Positions 10,478 to 19,736 of a stretch of 64,000 nt of DNA are shown in pieces; the stretch's first letter is position 1, and every line of letters starts with the position of its first letter. This stretch comes from JBGPTF01 sp041490445. Its GTDB lineage: Bacteria > Acidobacteriota > Terriglobia > Acidiferrales > UBA7541. The stretch covers positions 1 to 64,000 of the forward strand of contig JBGPTF010000007.1 of the NCBI GenBank assembly GCA_041490445.1, given 5' to 3'. A program made the translations under genes and the position numbers. Below the pieces are notes generated by a model, which saw only the letters and a list, made by a program, of their open reading frames with translations, had not been told where the DNA came from and searched no databases.

Positions 10478-11712
10478 CAACCGAGACGACGAGTGCGCCG
10501 GGAAAGCTCATCTCGCTCGGCGACTACTCTTCCATTGTAGGTTCCGCGGAGGTGGATGAGATCCGCGCCCTGGCCCAGCGTTTGTCCGGCAAATCCGTGC
10601 ACATGGTGAACTCGACCGCCGTCGGCGGGGGAGTAGCGGAAATCTTAAGCCGCACGGTGCCGATCCTGTGCGATTGCGGACTGCGGTGCCGGTGGGATGT
10701 CATGACGGGGGGGAATGATTTTTTCGAAGTCACGAAAGCCTTTCACAATGCCTTGCACGGGATGCCTTATAAAGCGTCCGCGCAGGCTCTCGAACTGTTT
10801 CTGTCCTACACAGAACAGAACATTGGCCAGCTCACTTTCGATGGAGATTTCGTCGTGATCCACGACCCACAGCCGGTTGCCTTGGTCAAAGCGCGTGGCA
10901 CTCCTCCGCCGCACTGGATCTGGCGCTGCCATATCGATGTTTCGAATCCCCAGCCCGCCCTCTGGGATTTCGTGCTGAACTTTGTGCGGCGCTATGACGC
11001 CGCGTTGTTCTCCTCCCCGAGTTTCACCCGCCCGTTGCCGATTCCGCAATATCTCGTCTCGCCCGCGATCGATCCTCTTTCTCAAAAGAATGTGCCGCTC
11101 GACGGGGACTTCGTTCAAAAAACCTTGGAAAGATTTTCGATTGACCCCAAGCGAACTATCTTGACGCAAGTGTCCCGCTTCGACCGATTGAAAGATCCGC
11201 TTGGAGTGATCCAGGCCTACAAGCTCGTCCGTAAATACAAGGATTGCCAGTTAGTACTCGCTGGCGGCGGGGCAGCAGATGATCCGGAGGGCGGCCAGGT
11301 GTTGTCGGAGGTCCGTGCCGCCGCGGGGAACGATCCGGACATCCACATTTTGGAGTTGCCGCCGTGGAGCGCCCTGGAAATCAACGCGTTGCAGCGCGCC
11401 TCCACAATCATCATTCAAAAATCGCTGCGAGAAGGCTTTGGACTGACGGTCACTGAAGCTCTATGGAAAAAGAAGCCGGTGGTCGCCAGTGCGGTCGGGG
11501 GTATTCCCTTCCAGGTGATCCACAAATTTACCGGCATGCTCACTCACTCGGTCGAGGGAACAGCCTATCAGATCCGATTCCTGCTCTCGAACCCTGCCAT
11601 CGCCGCACGGCTGGGCGAAAATGGCCATCAGCATGTCAAAGAGAACTTCCTCATTACCGGTAATGTAAAGCGATACATGCTCATGTTTCTTAACGTAAGC
11701 GGCGCCGCTTGA
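10462..11712 (+). CDS. treT: TreT-type trehalose synthase (GT4 glycosyltransferase)
   Basis: A 416-aa GT4 glycosyltransferase. The N-terminal domain has SVHMVNSTAVGGGVAEIL and HDPQPVALVKA; the nucleotide-sugar domain has TQVSRFDRLKDPLGVI, LVLAGGGAADDPEGG and REGFGLTVTEALWKKKPVVA. TreT-type enzymes make trehalose in one step from NDP-glucose and glucose. The TTG start at 10462 is fixed by GGAGGAGG at 10447-10454, inside the preceding gene. It is the last gene of the operon and gives the cell a second trehalose route beside OtsAB. The exact acceptor (glucose or phosphate, as in trehalose phosphorylase) cannot be told from sequence alone. Confidence 0.8.
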   Translation: MADGLTTETTSAPGKLISLGDYSSIVGSAEVDEIRALAQRLSGKSVHMVNSTAVGGGVAEILSRTVPILCDCGLRCRWDVMTGGNDFFEVTKAFHNALHGMPYKASAQALELFLSYTEQNIGQLTFDGDFVVIHDPQPVALVKARGTPPPHWIWRCHIDVSNPQPALWDFVLNFVRRYDAALFSSPSFTRPLPIPQYLVSPAIDPLSQKNVPLDGDFVQKTLERFSIDPKRTILTQVSRFDRLKDPLGVIQAYKLVRKYKDCQLVLAGGGAADDPEGGQVLSEVRAAAGNDPDIHILELPPWSALEINALQRASTIIIQKSLREGFGLTVTEALWKKKPVVASAVGGIPFQVIHKFTGMLTHSVEGTAYQIRFLLSNPAIAARLGENGHQHVKENFLITGNVKRYMLMFLNVSGAA

Positions 11713-12022
11713 ACCGAGCGGGATGTCTGCAAACTCCGTGATGTGATTCCGCGGAACAATCCCGGGAGTTCCATGTGAGGGACCGTTCCCTCAACCTCCC
11801 TCGAACGATGATTCGGCTCAAAGAGTAGTCCTCTTGGTATAAGCCGCGAGCTGCGAAGAACCGACGTAACAACCTAAAATGCTCGGAAAAACAGGTGACA
11901 ACTGGGCAAGACAGAGTGGATGTTCCATGTTCACCTTCAAAGTTCCGTTCCGACGCAAGACGGTCAAACGCGAAACACTGGAAGAAAGAAGCCCACACGC
12001 ACAACGGCCCAGCTGGGAATCC
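11713..12022. other. Intergenic region after the trehalose operon
   Basis: No convincing gene. A hairpin with a perfect 7-bp stem (TGAGGGA at 11776-11782, TCCCTCA at 11787-11793, four-base loop) follows treT by about 65 bp. It lacks a T-tract, so it is at most a weak or Rho-assisted stop. Confidence 0.4.
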
Positions 12023-12051
12023 TTTACCAGCCCGGCAATATTCACTAGACT
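12023..12051 (+). promoter_or_regulatory. Putative promoter giving a leaderless mRNA
   Basis: TTTACC (12023-12028), a 17-bp spacer and TAGACT (12046-12051). Standard spacing places +1 at 12058, exactly the A of the downstream ATG. That gene lacks a good Shine-Dalgarno, which fits leaderless translation. The -35 and -10 each match the consensus at four positions. Confidence 0.45.
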
Positions 12052-12057
12052 CGGAAT

Positions 12058-15000
12058 ATGTCCGCAGGTGAAGAGAGTCGAATATCGTATCGCCGCCTGG
12101 GGACGGCGAGCCTCCCAGCTTTCATCGCCACCATTTTCCTGCTTTCTTTTGCTTCCGTCGCCCGGACACAAGCCGCGCCGCAAAAGCCGGCCGCGCAGGA
12201 CGCACCGTTAAAGCTCTCTTCCCCGCCCGATTATTCGAAGGAACCGTTCATCGTCGAGCAGTACGTGACGCGGATGCAATTTGAAAACGACGGCACGGGC
12301 TTGCGCGAGCTGCTCGTCAAGATCCGCGTGCAGAGCGACGCTGGTGTGCAACAGCTCGGCGAACTGACGTTTGGCTACAACGCCGCAAACGAGCGGCTGG
12401 AAATGGCCTACGTGCGCGTGCACAAGGCGGACGGCAGTGTGATTGCGGCCACGCCCGAAGCCTTGAAGGATTTGACGGCGCCGATTGCCCGCGAAGCACC
12501 CATGTACACCGACACGCACGAGGTCCACGTCACCGTGCCCGCGTTGCGTCCCGGCGAAACGCTCGACTACGACATCCGCACGCATCTCGAGAAGCCGCTC
12601 GCGCCGGGCCAGTTCTGGTTCGAACACAATTTTCTCGAGGGCGCGATCGTGCTCGACGAGCAGCTCGAGATCAACATCCCCAAAGGCCGAGCCGTAAAAC
12701 TGAAAACGCAGCCCGGTCTCGACCCCTCCATCACCGAAGTGGGCGACCGGAAAATCTACCGCTGGTCACGGGCGCTCCGCGAGCTTCCCTCGGAAGACGA
12801 GCAGAAGAAGGCGAATGCAAAAAAGAGTCCCAAGCCGCCCTCTGTCCAGCTCACGACCTTTGCAAATTGGGAAGAAGTCGCCCGCTGGTATGCCGGACTG
12901 GAGCGCGAGCGCATCATCCCCTCACCGGAGATCCGCGTGAAGGCTCTGGAACTCGTCGCCGGGCAGGCGACGGGATCCGGGAAAATTCAGGCCCTCTACG
13001 ACTATGTTGCGAAAAACATCCGCTACGTCAGCCTATCGTTCGGCGTGGGACGTTATCAGCCGCACGCGGCCGGCGATGTGTTCACGAATCAGTACGGCGA
13101 CTGCAAGGACAAGCACACTCTGCTCGCCGCGATGCTTTCCGCCGCGGGCATTCCCTCTGACGCGGTGCTGATCGGCTTCTCGCGCGATCTCGATCCCGAT
13201 TTGCCGTCGCCCGCGCAGTTTGACCACGTGATTACCGCAGTCCCCGCCGGCGACACGTTGCTCTGGATGGACACGACCGCGGAAGTGGCCCCGTTCCGCT
13301 TGCTCATCGCGCGTCTGCGCAAGAAACAGGCGCTGCTTGTGCCGCCGGACGGCGCGGGGCGCCTGGTGGAAACCCCCGCGGATCCGCCGTTCCTCGCCTC
13401 CCAGCGCGTCGAAGTGGAAGGCAGCGTGACCGAGCTCGGCAAATTGAATGCGCGGGTGCGTTACACCATGCGCGGTGACGTCGAGCTGGCCCTGCGCGTC
13501 GCCTTCCGCCGCACCCCGCCGGCACAGTGGAAACAGATCGCGCAAACCATGGCGATCTACGACGGCTTCCGCGGAGAAGTCAGCGATGTCAAAACCAGCG
13601 ACCCGGCGGAAACGCACGAGCCATTCTGGATGGAGTTTCATCTCGCCCAGCCGAATTTCCTCGATTGGTCGAGCCGGAAATCGAAGCTCGCGCTTCCCTT
13701 GCCCGCCATCGGACTGCCGAGCGCGAACGAGGACGCCACCGATCCGATCGAGCTGGGCAGCCCGCTCGACGTCACGATGCGGCTGCAGCTCACGTTGCCC
13801 GCGAAGCTCGCCACGCAGACGCCGATCGCCATGGCCCTCGCTCGCGATTACGCGGAGTATCGTTCGAGTTACAAGCTCGATGGCGATGTGATCTCCGCCG
13901 AGCGCACCCTTCGCTTCAAGACCCGCGAATTACCCGCGTCGCGCGCCGGCGATTACGTTGCGTTTACCCGCGCGGTCGAGGCGGATGAAGGGCAAACGCT
14001 CTCGCTCGAATTGACAACTGCGGGCACGCCGTCCATCCCCGTCGGCGCGAAGGCCGCCGAACTCGAAGAGGCGGGCGAAGCCGCGCTCCAGGGACGAAAC
14101 TTCAAGGCCGCTGCGGAACTGTTCCAGCGCGTTGTCGAGTTCGAGCCGAAACACAAATCGGCGTGGATGAATCTCGGGCGCGCCCGCTACCTGATGAACC
14201 AGCTCGATGCCGCGGCCGATGCGTTCCGGAAGCAGATTGAGTTGAATCCTTACGACGCGACAGCCTACGACGCGCTCGGCCTCGTTTTCCTGCAGGAGCA
14301 GAAATACGATGACGCGGCTGCGCAGTTCCGCAAACAGCTTGAAGTCAATCCGCTCGATTTCGTGGCGCACGCTTCACTCGGCAACGTGTACTTGCAGCAA
14401 CGCAAATTTGCCGAGGCCGCGCCCGAGCTCGACAAGGCACTCGCTCTGCAATCCGGCAACGCGCAACTGGAGGTTTCGCTCGGCTACGCCTATCTCAACA
14501 CGGGGCAGACGGAAAAGGCGATGGAAGCGTTCAATAACGCCGTCGAGCATTCACCCACTCCCGAAATCTGGAACGATGTGGCCTACCGGCTGGCCGAACG
14601 CGACATGGAACTCGATCGCGCGCAGCAATACGCCGAATCGGCGGTGTCCGCAGCGGCAGCGGCCTCGCGTAACGCCGACCTCGCACACTTGACGCTCGCG
14701 GACCTCGCGCGAACGGCATCTCTCGCCGCCTACTGGGATACGCTCGGCTGGATCCATTTTCAGCGGGGCAATCTGGACCTGGCGGAAAAATACGTGCGCG
14801 CGTCGTGGGAGCTGAGCCAGCACGGCGAGGTCGGCGACCACCTCGGGCAAATTTACGAAAAGCAGGGAAAGAAGCAAGAAGCGATCCGGACGTATGCTCT
14901 CGCCACGGGAGCTTCCCGTCGCGTGCCCGAGACGCGCGGGCGGTTGCTCGCGCTTGCCGGAAGCGAAAGCAAGGTCGCAACTCTGTCGGCCAGCGCTGGC

Positions 15001-15297
15001 GCCGACCTCTCCGCCGTGCGCACGCTGGGCCTGGGAAAATTCGGAATGGGCAAGTCAGACGGCGAATTCTACGTCCTGCTTTCTCCCGGGCCGAAAGTGG
15101 AAGCTATCAAGTTCATCAAGGGCGACGAAAAACTTCGCCCACTCATGGATCGCCTGCATTCCCTCAAGTATCCCGCGCCGTTTCCGGACGACACTCCCGC
15201 AAAAGTGATTCGCCGCGGCATCCTGTCATGCTCCTCCGCCTCGGGCGAATGCATCTTCATCCTCATGCTTCCCGAAGACGTTCACGCCGTGGACTAG
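12058..15297 (+). CDS. Secreted DUF3857 / transglutaminase-like / TPR protein
   Basis: A 1079-aa exported protein. A hydrophobic stretch near residues 17-38 looks like a signal peptide or anchor. A DUF3857 domain follows (about 60-250), then a transglutaminase-like domain with a complete putative triad: Cys349 (YGDCKDKH), His390 (FDHVI), Asp405 (WMDTT). Tetratricopeptide repeats run from about residue 665 to 940 (for example AAELFQRVVEFEPKH, AADAFRKQIELNPYD, AAAQFRKQLEVNPLD). Such proteins are common in Acidobacteriota and Bacteroidota; the substrate is unknown, with peptide cleavage or crosslinking outside the membrane possible. It is monocistronic: the trehalose operon ends 345 bp upstream and the next gene is convergent. 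Confidence 0.85.
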   Translation: MSAGEESRISYRRLGTASLPAFIATIFLLSFASVARTQAAPQKPAAQDAPLKLSSPPDYSKEPFIVEQYVTRMQFENDGTGLRELLVKIRVQSDAGVQQLGELTFGYNAANERLEMAYVRVHKADGSVIAATPEALKDLTAPIAREAPMYTDTHEVHVTVPALRPGETLDYDIRTHLEKPLAPGQFWFEHNFLEGAIVLDEQLEINIPKGRAVKLKTQPGLDPSITEVGDRKIYRWSRALRELPSEDEQKKANAKKSPKPPSVQLTTFANWEEVARWYAGLERERIIPSPEIRVKALELVAGQATGSGKIQALYDYVAKNIRYVSLSFGVGRYQPHAAGDVFTNQYGDCKDKHTLLAAMLSAAGIPSDAVLIGFSRDLDPDLPSPAQFDHVITAVPAGDTLLWMDTTAEVAPFRLLIARLRKKQALLVPPDGAGRLVETPADPPFLASQRVEVEGSVTELGKLNARVRYTMRGDVELALRVAFRRTPPAQWKQIAQTMAIYDGFRGEVSDVKTSDPAETHEPFWMEFHLAQPNFLDWSSRKSKLALPLPAIGLPSANEDATDPIELGSPLDVTMRLQLTLPAKLATQTPIAMALARDYAEYRSSYKLDGDVISAERTLRFKTRELPASRAGDYVAFTRAVEADEGQTLSLELTTAGTPSIPVGAKAAELEEAGEAALQGRNFKAAAELFQRVVEFEPKHKSAWMNLGRARYLMNQLDAAADAFRKQIELNPYDATAYDALGLVFLQEQKYDDAAAQFRKQLEVNPLDFVAHASLGNVYLQQRKFAEAAPELDKALALQSGNAQLEVSLGYAYLNTGQTEKAMEAFNNAVEHSPTPEIWNDVAYRLAERDMELDRAQQYAESAVSAAAAASRNADLAHLTLADLARTASLAAYWDTLGWIHFQRGNLDLAEKYVRASWELSQHGEVGDHLGQIYEKQGKKQEAIRTYALATGASRRVPETRGRLLALAGSESKVATLSASAGADLSAVRTLGLGKFGMGKSDGEFYVLLSPGPKVEAIKFIKGDEKLRPLMDRLHSLKYPAPFPDDTPAKVIRRGILSCSSASGECIFILMLPEDVHAVD

Positions 15298-15366
15298 CCT
15301 GGGAAGCGGAGAGATTCCTCTACCAACCCGATCGGGCCGGAAGGACGGCGAGATTGCTGGAACGCA

Positions 15367-15942
15367 TTACTTAATTTCGAGGATTTCTTTTTCTTTCGCG
15401 GCGGAAAAGTCTTCGATCTTCTTGGTTTCGGAGTGCGTGATTTTCTCGAGCTCCTCGAGCGTGCGCTTCATGTCGTCTTCGCTGATCTTCTTTTCCTTTT
15501 CGAGCTTCTCGACGGCTTCCTTGATGTCGCGGCGAATGTTCCGCACCGCGGTGCGATGGTTCTCCAGAACTTTGTGCAGGTGTTTCACCAATTCCTTCCG
15601 GCGTTCCTCCGTGAGCGAAGGGATCGGCACGCGAATTACTTTTCCGTCGTTCGTCGGATTCAAGCCCAGGTCGGACGTGCGGATCGCTTTGTCAACCAGT
15701 GGCACCGCGCCAGGATCCCACGGCGAGATGACGATCATCGTCGGGTCCGGCACGGTGAGCGAGCCTAGCTGATTCACCGGCATCGGCGTGCCGTGGTAGT
15801 CCACGCGAATGTGATCGAGCAGCGAGACGTTGGCGCGGCCGGTGCGCACGCCCGCCAGCTCCTTCCGAAAATCTTCGACGGCCTTCTCCATGCGAATCCT
15901 GGCCTGGGCCATCGCGTCTTTCGTCGTCGCAATCGTAGTCAT
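15367..15942 (-). CDS. frr: Ribosome recycling factor
   Basis: RRF splits the post-termination ribosome together with EF-G and IF3. The 191-aa protein shows the long helical-bundle pattern and the signatures ELAGVRTGRAN, VPDPTMIVISPWD, IPSLTEERRKELVK and RNIRRDIKEAVEKLEKE. The start MTTIATTKDAMAQARIRMEKAV matches the family. It lies 20 bp after pyrH on the same strand, the common pyrH-frr pairing, so the two are probably cotranscribed. Confidence 0.96.
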   Translation of the reverse strand: MTTIATTKDAMAQARIRMEKAVEDFRKELAGVRTGRANVSLLDHIRVDYHGTPMPVNQLGSLTVPDPTMIVISPWDPGAVPLVDKAIRTSDLGLNPTNDGKVIRVPIPSLTEERRKELVKHLHKVLENHRTAVRNIRRDIKEAVEKLEKEKKISEDDMKRTLEELEKITHSETKKIEDFSAAKEKEILEIK

Positions 15943-15962
15943 AACGTGGTCCCCTTCGGCGG

Positions 15963-16721
15963 CTATTCCGCGCGGACGATTGAGCCGATCTTCTCGCCCA
16001 TCACCACGCGCTTCAGGTTGCCGTGCACGTTCATGTTGAAGATGATGATCGGCATTTTGTTGTCCATGCAGAGCGAGATCGCGGTCGAGTCCATCACCGA
16101 AAGCCCTTTCTGAATCACATCGAGATAGGTGATCCGCTCGAAAAATTTCGCGCCCTTCACTTTTTCCGGATCGGCGTCGTACACGCCATCCACGCGCGTC
16201 GCTTTCAAAATCACGTCGGCCTTGATTTCCATGGCGCGCAGCGCCGCGGCGGTGTCGGTGGAAAAATACGGATTGCCGGTGCCCGCCGCGAAGATGACGA
16301 CGCGGTCCTTTTCGAGGTGCCGGGTGGCGCGCCGGCGGATAAACGGTTCGGCAACCTGGTGCATCTCGATCGCGCTCATCAGGCGCGTGTAGCAGCCGTG
16401 TTTTTCGAGCGCGTCGAGCAGCGCCAGGCCGTTGATCACCGTGGCCAGCATGCCCATGTAATCGCCGGTCGCGCGGTCAATCGCCAGAGATTTCTGGCGC
16501 GTGCCGCGGAAGATGTTGCCGCCGCCGACCATGATCGCCACCTGCACGCCAAGGTCGCGAACCTCTTTCACCTCGCGCGCGATCGCCGCCACCGTTTCCG
16601 CGTGGATGCCGTAACCTTGCGGCCCTTGCAGCGACTCGCCCGAAAGTTTCAGAACGATGCGCCGGTACACGGGCGATTTTCCCCTGGCTTCTGCGCTGCT
16701 TCGCACTGCTGGCTTCGTCAT
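15963..16721 (-). CDS. pyrH: UMP kinase
   Basis: UMP kinase makes UDP from UMP and ATP in pyrimidine synthesis. The amino-acid-kinase fold is seen in YRRIVLKLSGESL, VAIMVGGGNIFRG, MGMLATVINGLAL, FAAGTGNPYFSTDTAAALRA and VDGVYDADPEK. I chose the ATG at 16719-16721 (GGAG ten bases upstream), giving 252 aa. A GTG at 16769 would add 16 Arg-rich residues not typical of the family. A TAGAAT -10 hexamer at 16792-16797 without a clear -35 may mark its promoter; with that TSS either start is possible. Confidence 0.94.
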   Translation of the reverse strand: MTKPAVRSSAEARGKSPVYRRIVLKLSGESLQGPQGYGIHAETVAAIAREVKEVRDLGVQVAIMVGGGNIFRGTRQKSLAIDRATGDYMGMLATVINGLALLDALEKHGCYTRLMSAIEMHQVAEPFIRRRATRHLEKDRVVIFAAGTGNPYFSTDTAAALRAMEIKADVILKATRVDGVYDADPEKVKGAKFFERITYLDVIQKGLSVMDSTAISLCMDNKMPIIIFNMNVHGNLKRVVMGEKIGSIVRAE

Positions 16722-16947
16722 TCGCGCTGGGCTCCGTCGGCTACGGCGTGTTCGAGTTCGGCTGGGCACAAGTGTTCAGATTCGCGGGGGCATTCTAGCA
16801 GATTCGCGACGCGCGAGAACAGGAGGTGTTGCGACCGGGCGTGCCAGCCAGCCGCGACCGCCCGAAACGCACAGCGTCTATTTTCACCGTAACCTTTCCC
16901 CCCGCCGGTCGTTTGTGTTATGGAGAGCGTGTCTCCAGGAGGCACCC

Positions 16948-17799
16948 TTGCCGGAACCACTGATCCGAAACATTTCGGACACGGCGCGCTGGGTCGCGGT
17001 CTACCGGGCCCGCGAAACGGAGCGGCCGGACGCGCTCTTCCGGGATCCCTACGCGCGGGCGCTGGCGGGCAAGCGCGGAGAAGAAATCGCCGCCTCGATG
17101 CCCCATGCGAACAGGAACATGTGGTCCTACACGATGCGCACCTACCTGGTCGATGACTTGATCATCAGCCAGGTGCGCGAGGGCGTCGACATGGTGATCA
17201 ACCTCGCCGCGGGCCTTGACGCGAGGCCGTATCGCATGGCGCTGCCCGCATCCCTCCAATGGATTGAAGTGGATTTTCCCGAAATCCTCGCTTATAAAGA
17301 AGAAATTCTCGGAAACGAAAAGCCCGAGTGCGCGCTCGAGCGCGTCCGCCTGGATTTGTCAGATGCAACCGCGCGCCGCAAACTTTTTGAACGGCTGGGC
17401 CGCCAGGCAACGAAGGCGCTGATCCTCGCCGAAGGGCTGATTATCTATCTGGCGGCGGACGAAGTCGTTTCGCTGGGCAAGGATCTCGCCACTCCGCCCA
17501 GCTTCCAACGCTGGATTCTCGACCTGGCATCGCCGGGCCTTCTGCGCATGCTCCAGAAAAAGCTGGGTTCGCAACTCGATCAGGCCGGCGCCCCGCTCAA
17601 GTTCGCCCCCGCGGAAGGGCCGGACTTCTTCACGCGCTGCGGGTGGCAGCCGATCGAGGTGCGTTCGCTGCTGAAGACGGCTGCGCGCATGAAGCGGCTC
17701 CCGCTCTTTTTGCGGCTAGTCGCGATGTTGCCGCAATCGAATGGTCCCCAGGGCTCGCGTCCCTGGGGCGGGGTCTGCGTTCTCGCCAGACCTCGATAG
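16948..17799 (+). CDS. SAM-dependent methyltransferase, leucine carboxyl methyltransferase-like family
   Basis: A 283-aa class I methyltransferase of the Ppm1/LCMT-like group. Signatures are IRNISDTARWVAVYRA and ETERPDALFRDPYARAL near the start, VINLAAGLDARPYRM (SAM-binding loop), WIEVDFPEIL and LILAEGLIIYLAADEV. The TTG at 16948 is supported by AGGAGG at 16937-16942. The frame is open upstream but that part overlaps pyrH and looks non-coding. The substrate is unknown; several members act on polyketides or small carboxylates. It stands alone, divergent from pyrH and convergent with tsf. Confidence 0.8.
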   Translation: MPEPLIRNISDTARWVAVYRARETERPDALFRDPYARALAGKRGEEIAASMPHANRNMWSYTMRTYLVDDLIISQVREGVDMVINLAAGLDARPYRMALPASLQWIEVDFPEILAYKEEILGNEKPECALERVRLDLSDATARRKLFERLGRQATKALILAEGLIIYLAADEVVSLGKDLATPPSFQRWILDLASPGLLRMLQKKLGSQLDQAGAPLKFAPAEGPDFFTRCGWQPIEVRSLLKTAARMKRLPLFLRLVAMLPQSNGPQGSRPWGGVCVLARPR

Positions 17800-17922
17800 C
17801 GCTGCTTGGCTCCGCGCGATCCTCGAGACAAAGCGCGACGCTTGCCTCGACAATCCGAGACTAGTTTTCTACCGGGAAGTTCCCTGGCCTGCTCGCAGGA
17901 GAGTCGCCCAGCAGCAAACTGT

Positions 17923-18705
17923 TTAGTTCTCTGCCGGTGTTTCGGCGGCCGGGTTCTCGCCGCCGGACGCGCCGTCCTGCTCGCCTACCTTGAAGCGCAT
18001 GAAGCGTCGCACGGCGATGTTTTCGCCCAGCTTGGCGATGGCCTGGTCGATCAATTCCTTCACCGTGACGCCTTCATCCTTGATGAAGTGCTGCTCGTAG
18101 AGGCAATTTTCTTCGTAGAATTTTTCCATTTTGCCGGTGACGATTTTTTCGATCACCGGATCGGGCTTACCCGTCGCTTTCGCCTGCGCGCGATAAATCT
18201 CGCGCTCGCGGTCGAGGAGTTCCTGCGTCACTTCCTCGCGGCGCAGAAACCGCGGATCGAGCGCGGCAATGTGCATCGCGACGTCGTGGCACAGGCGCTG
18301 GAATTCCTCGGTGCGCGCCACGAAATCGCTCTCGCAATTCACTTCCACCAGCACGCCGATCTTTCCGCCGGCGTGAATGTAGCTGCCGACAAGCCCTTCG
18401 CTCGTCAGCCGCTGCGATTTCTTCTGCGCGGCCGCCTGGCCCTTCTTGCGCAGGATGTCAATCGCGCCCTCGATGTCGCCGTTTGATCCTGCTAGCGCGC
18501 TCCGGCAGGCCATGAAGCCCGCACCGGTGCGTTCGCGCAGTTCTTTCACCTGCTGCGCGGAAATGTTCACCTGGTCTGGTTTCGTCGTCATCGGTTCCGT
18601 CGTTTCCTTCCGCTGGGCATTGGGGCTTTTTGGCGGCTGGTTCGCCTTACGAGTGCGTTTGCGGCCGGGCCGCGCCGGCTTACGCTTTTTTCGCCGCCGG
18701 GTCAT
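17923..18705 (-). CDS. tsf: Elongation factor Ts with basic N-terminal extension
   Basis: EF-Ts exchanges GDP for GTP on EF-Tu. Core motifs are VKELRERTGAGFMACRSAL, DIEGAIDILRKKG and VEVNCESDFVAR. The core is the short form with one dimerisation region. Family alignments would begin near the ATG at 18591 (MTTKPDQVNISAQQ, 222 aa). However, the frame extends upstream through about 38 very Arg/Lys-rich residues to an ATG at 18705 that has the better Shine-Dalgarno (AAGGA, seven bases). I report the longer form; the choice is uncertain. It follows rpsB by 75 bp, the standard rpsB-tsf pair. Confidence 0.9.
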   Translation of the reverse strand: MTRRRKKRKPARPGRKRTRKANQPPKSPNAQRKETTEPMTTKPDQVNISAQQVKELRERTGAGFMACRSALAGSNGDIEGAIDILRKKGQAAAQKKSQRLTSEGLVGSYIHAGGKIGVLVEVNCESDFVARTEEFQRLCHDVAMHIAALDPRFLRREEVTQELLDREREIYRAQAKATGKPDPVIEKIVTGKMEKFYEENCLYEQHFIKDEGVTVKELIDQAIAKLGENIAVRRFMRFKVGEQDGASGGENPAAETPAEN

Positions 18706-18780
18706 CGCCAATTCCTTGCTCGCGCAGGGCTGCGTGAAGTAGCCAGTCAGCGAAGCAAGTTCAGTGCCTTCGCGCGCAGC

Positions 18781-19662
18781 CTACTTCTTCTCCGTTCCCT
18801 CATCTTCGGGCACGGGAGGAACTTCCTCGACGGCGACGGGCTCGACCGTTTCGCCTTCGACGAAATCGCCTTCCTGCTTCTCGTACACTTCGTAGGCGCT
18901 CGTGTCCACGAACTCGGCGCCTTCGCCCGTTTCGGCGCCCTCTTCCGTCTTCTGTTCGGCGATCTGCGACTGCTCGAACTGCTGCCGGCCGGACAGAACG
19001 GCGTCGGCAATCTTCGACGTAAACAGCCGGATGGCGCGCAGCGCGTCGTCGTTGCCCGGAACCGCCCAGTCCACCACGTCCGGATCGCAGTTGGTGTCCA
19101 CGACGGCCACCACGGGCACGCCCATGCGGCGCGCTTCGCGGACGGCAATCGTCTCGTTGTTCGGATCGATCACGAACATGGCGTCCGGAATCGCGGGCAT
19201 GTTCTCGATGCCCTCGAAATTCTGGAACAGGTGCTTCAGCTCGCGGTCCAGGCGCGCCGCTTCTTTTTTCGGCAGCGCGGCCATGCGGCCGTCCTCGGTC
19301 ATCGCCTTCAGCAGCTTCAGCCGCTTGATGGACTTCTGCAGCGTGATCCAGTTCGTCAGCGTGCCGCCGAGCCAGCGATGGTTCACGAAATACATTCCGC
19401 AGCGGCGCGCTTCCTCGGCGATGGCTTCCTGCGCCTGGCGCTTCGTGCCGAGAAAGAGAATGATTTTGCCTTGCGAGGCGAGTTCCGCGACGTAGCGAGC
19501 CGTGTCGCGAAACATTTTCAGGGTTTTCTGGAGGTCAATGATGTGGATTCCGTTGCGTTCGCCGAAGATGTATTCCTTCATCTTCGGGTTCCAGCGCCGC
19601 GTCTGGTGGCCGAAATGGACGCCGGCCTCCAGCAGCTCTTTCATCGTTATTTCAACTCCCAA
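18781..19662 (-). CDS. rpsB: 30S ribosomal protein S2
   Basis: S2 binds the 30S head-body junction with S1. Motifs are MKELLEAGVHFGHQTRRWNPKM, YIFGERNGIHIIDLQKT, FVNHRWLGGTLTNW and FVIDPNNETIAVREA. The C-terminus has an acidic tail (about residues 235-293, Glu-rich), common in this group. The start is probably TTG at 19660-19662 (MGVEITMKELL), four bases after AGGAGG (19667-19672); the ATG at 19644 is the alternative. The frame continues upstream but with no family similarity. It lies 130 bp after rpsI, in a spacer with two inverted repeats. Confidence 0.95.
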   Translation of the reverse strand: MGVEITMKELLEAGVHFGHQTRRWNPKMKEYIFGERNGIHIIDLQKTLKMFRDTARYVAELASQGKIILFLGTKRQAQEAIAEEARRCGMYFVNHRWLGGTLTNWITLQKSIKRLKLLKAMTEDGRMAALPKKEAARLDRELKHLFQNFEGIENMPAIPDAMFVIDPNNETIAVREARRMGVPVVAVVDTNCDPDVVDWAVPGNDDALRAIRLFTSKIADAVLSGRQQFEQSQIAEQKTEEGAETGEGAEFVDTSAYEVYEKQEGDFVEGETVEPVAVEEVPPVPEDEGTEKK

Positions 19663-19736
19663 CGTTCCTCCTTTTCGAAAGGGACGCTTCAGGACCGCGC
19701 CATTCCTGCCGGAGCGGCGCGGCAGCATCCTTTTTT

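Noticed and set aside
11776..11793. Intrinsic terminator after treT
   Set aside because: A 7-bp stem is present but no T-tract follows; kept only as a note in the gap.
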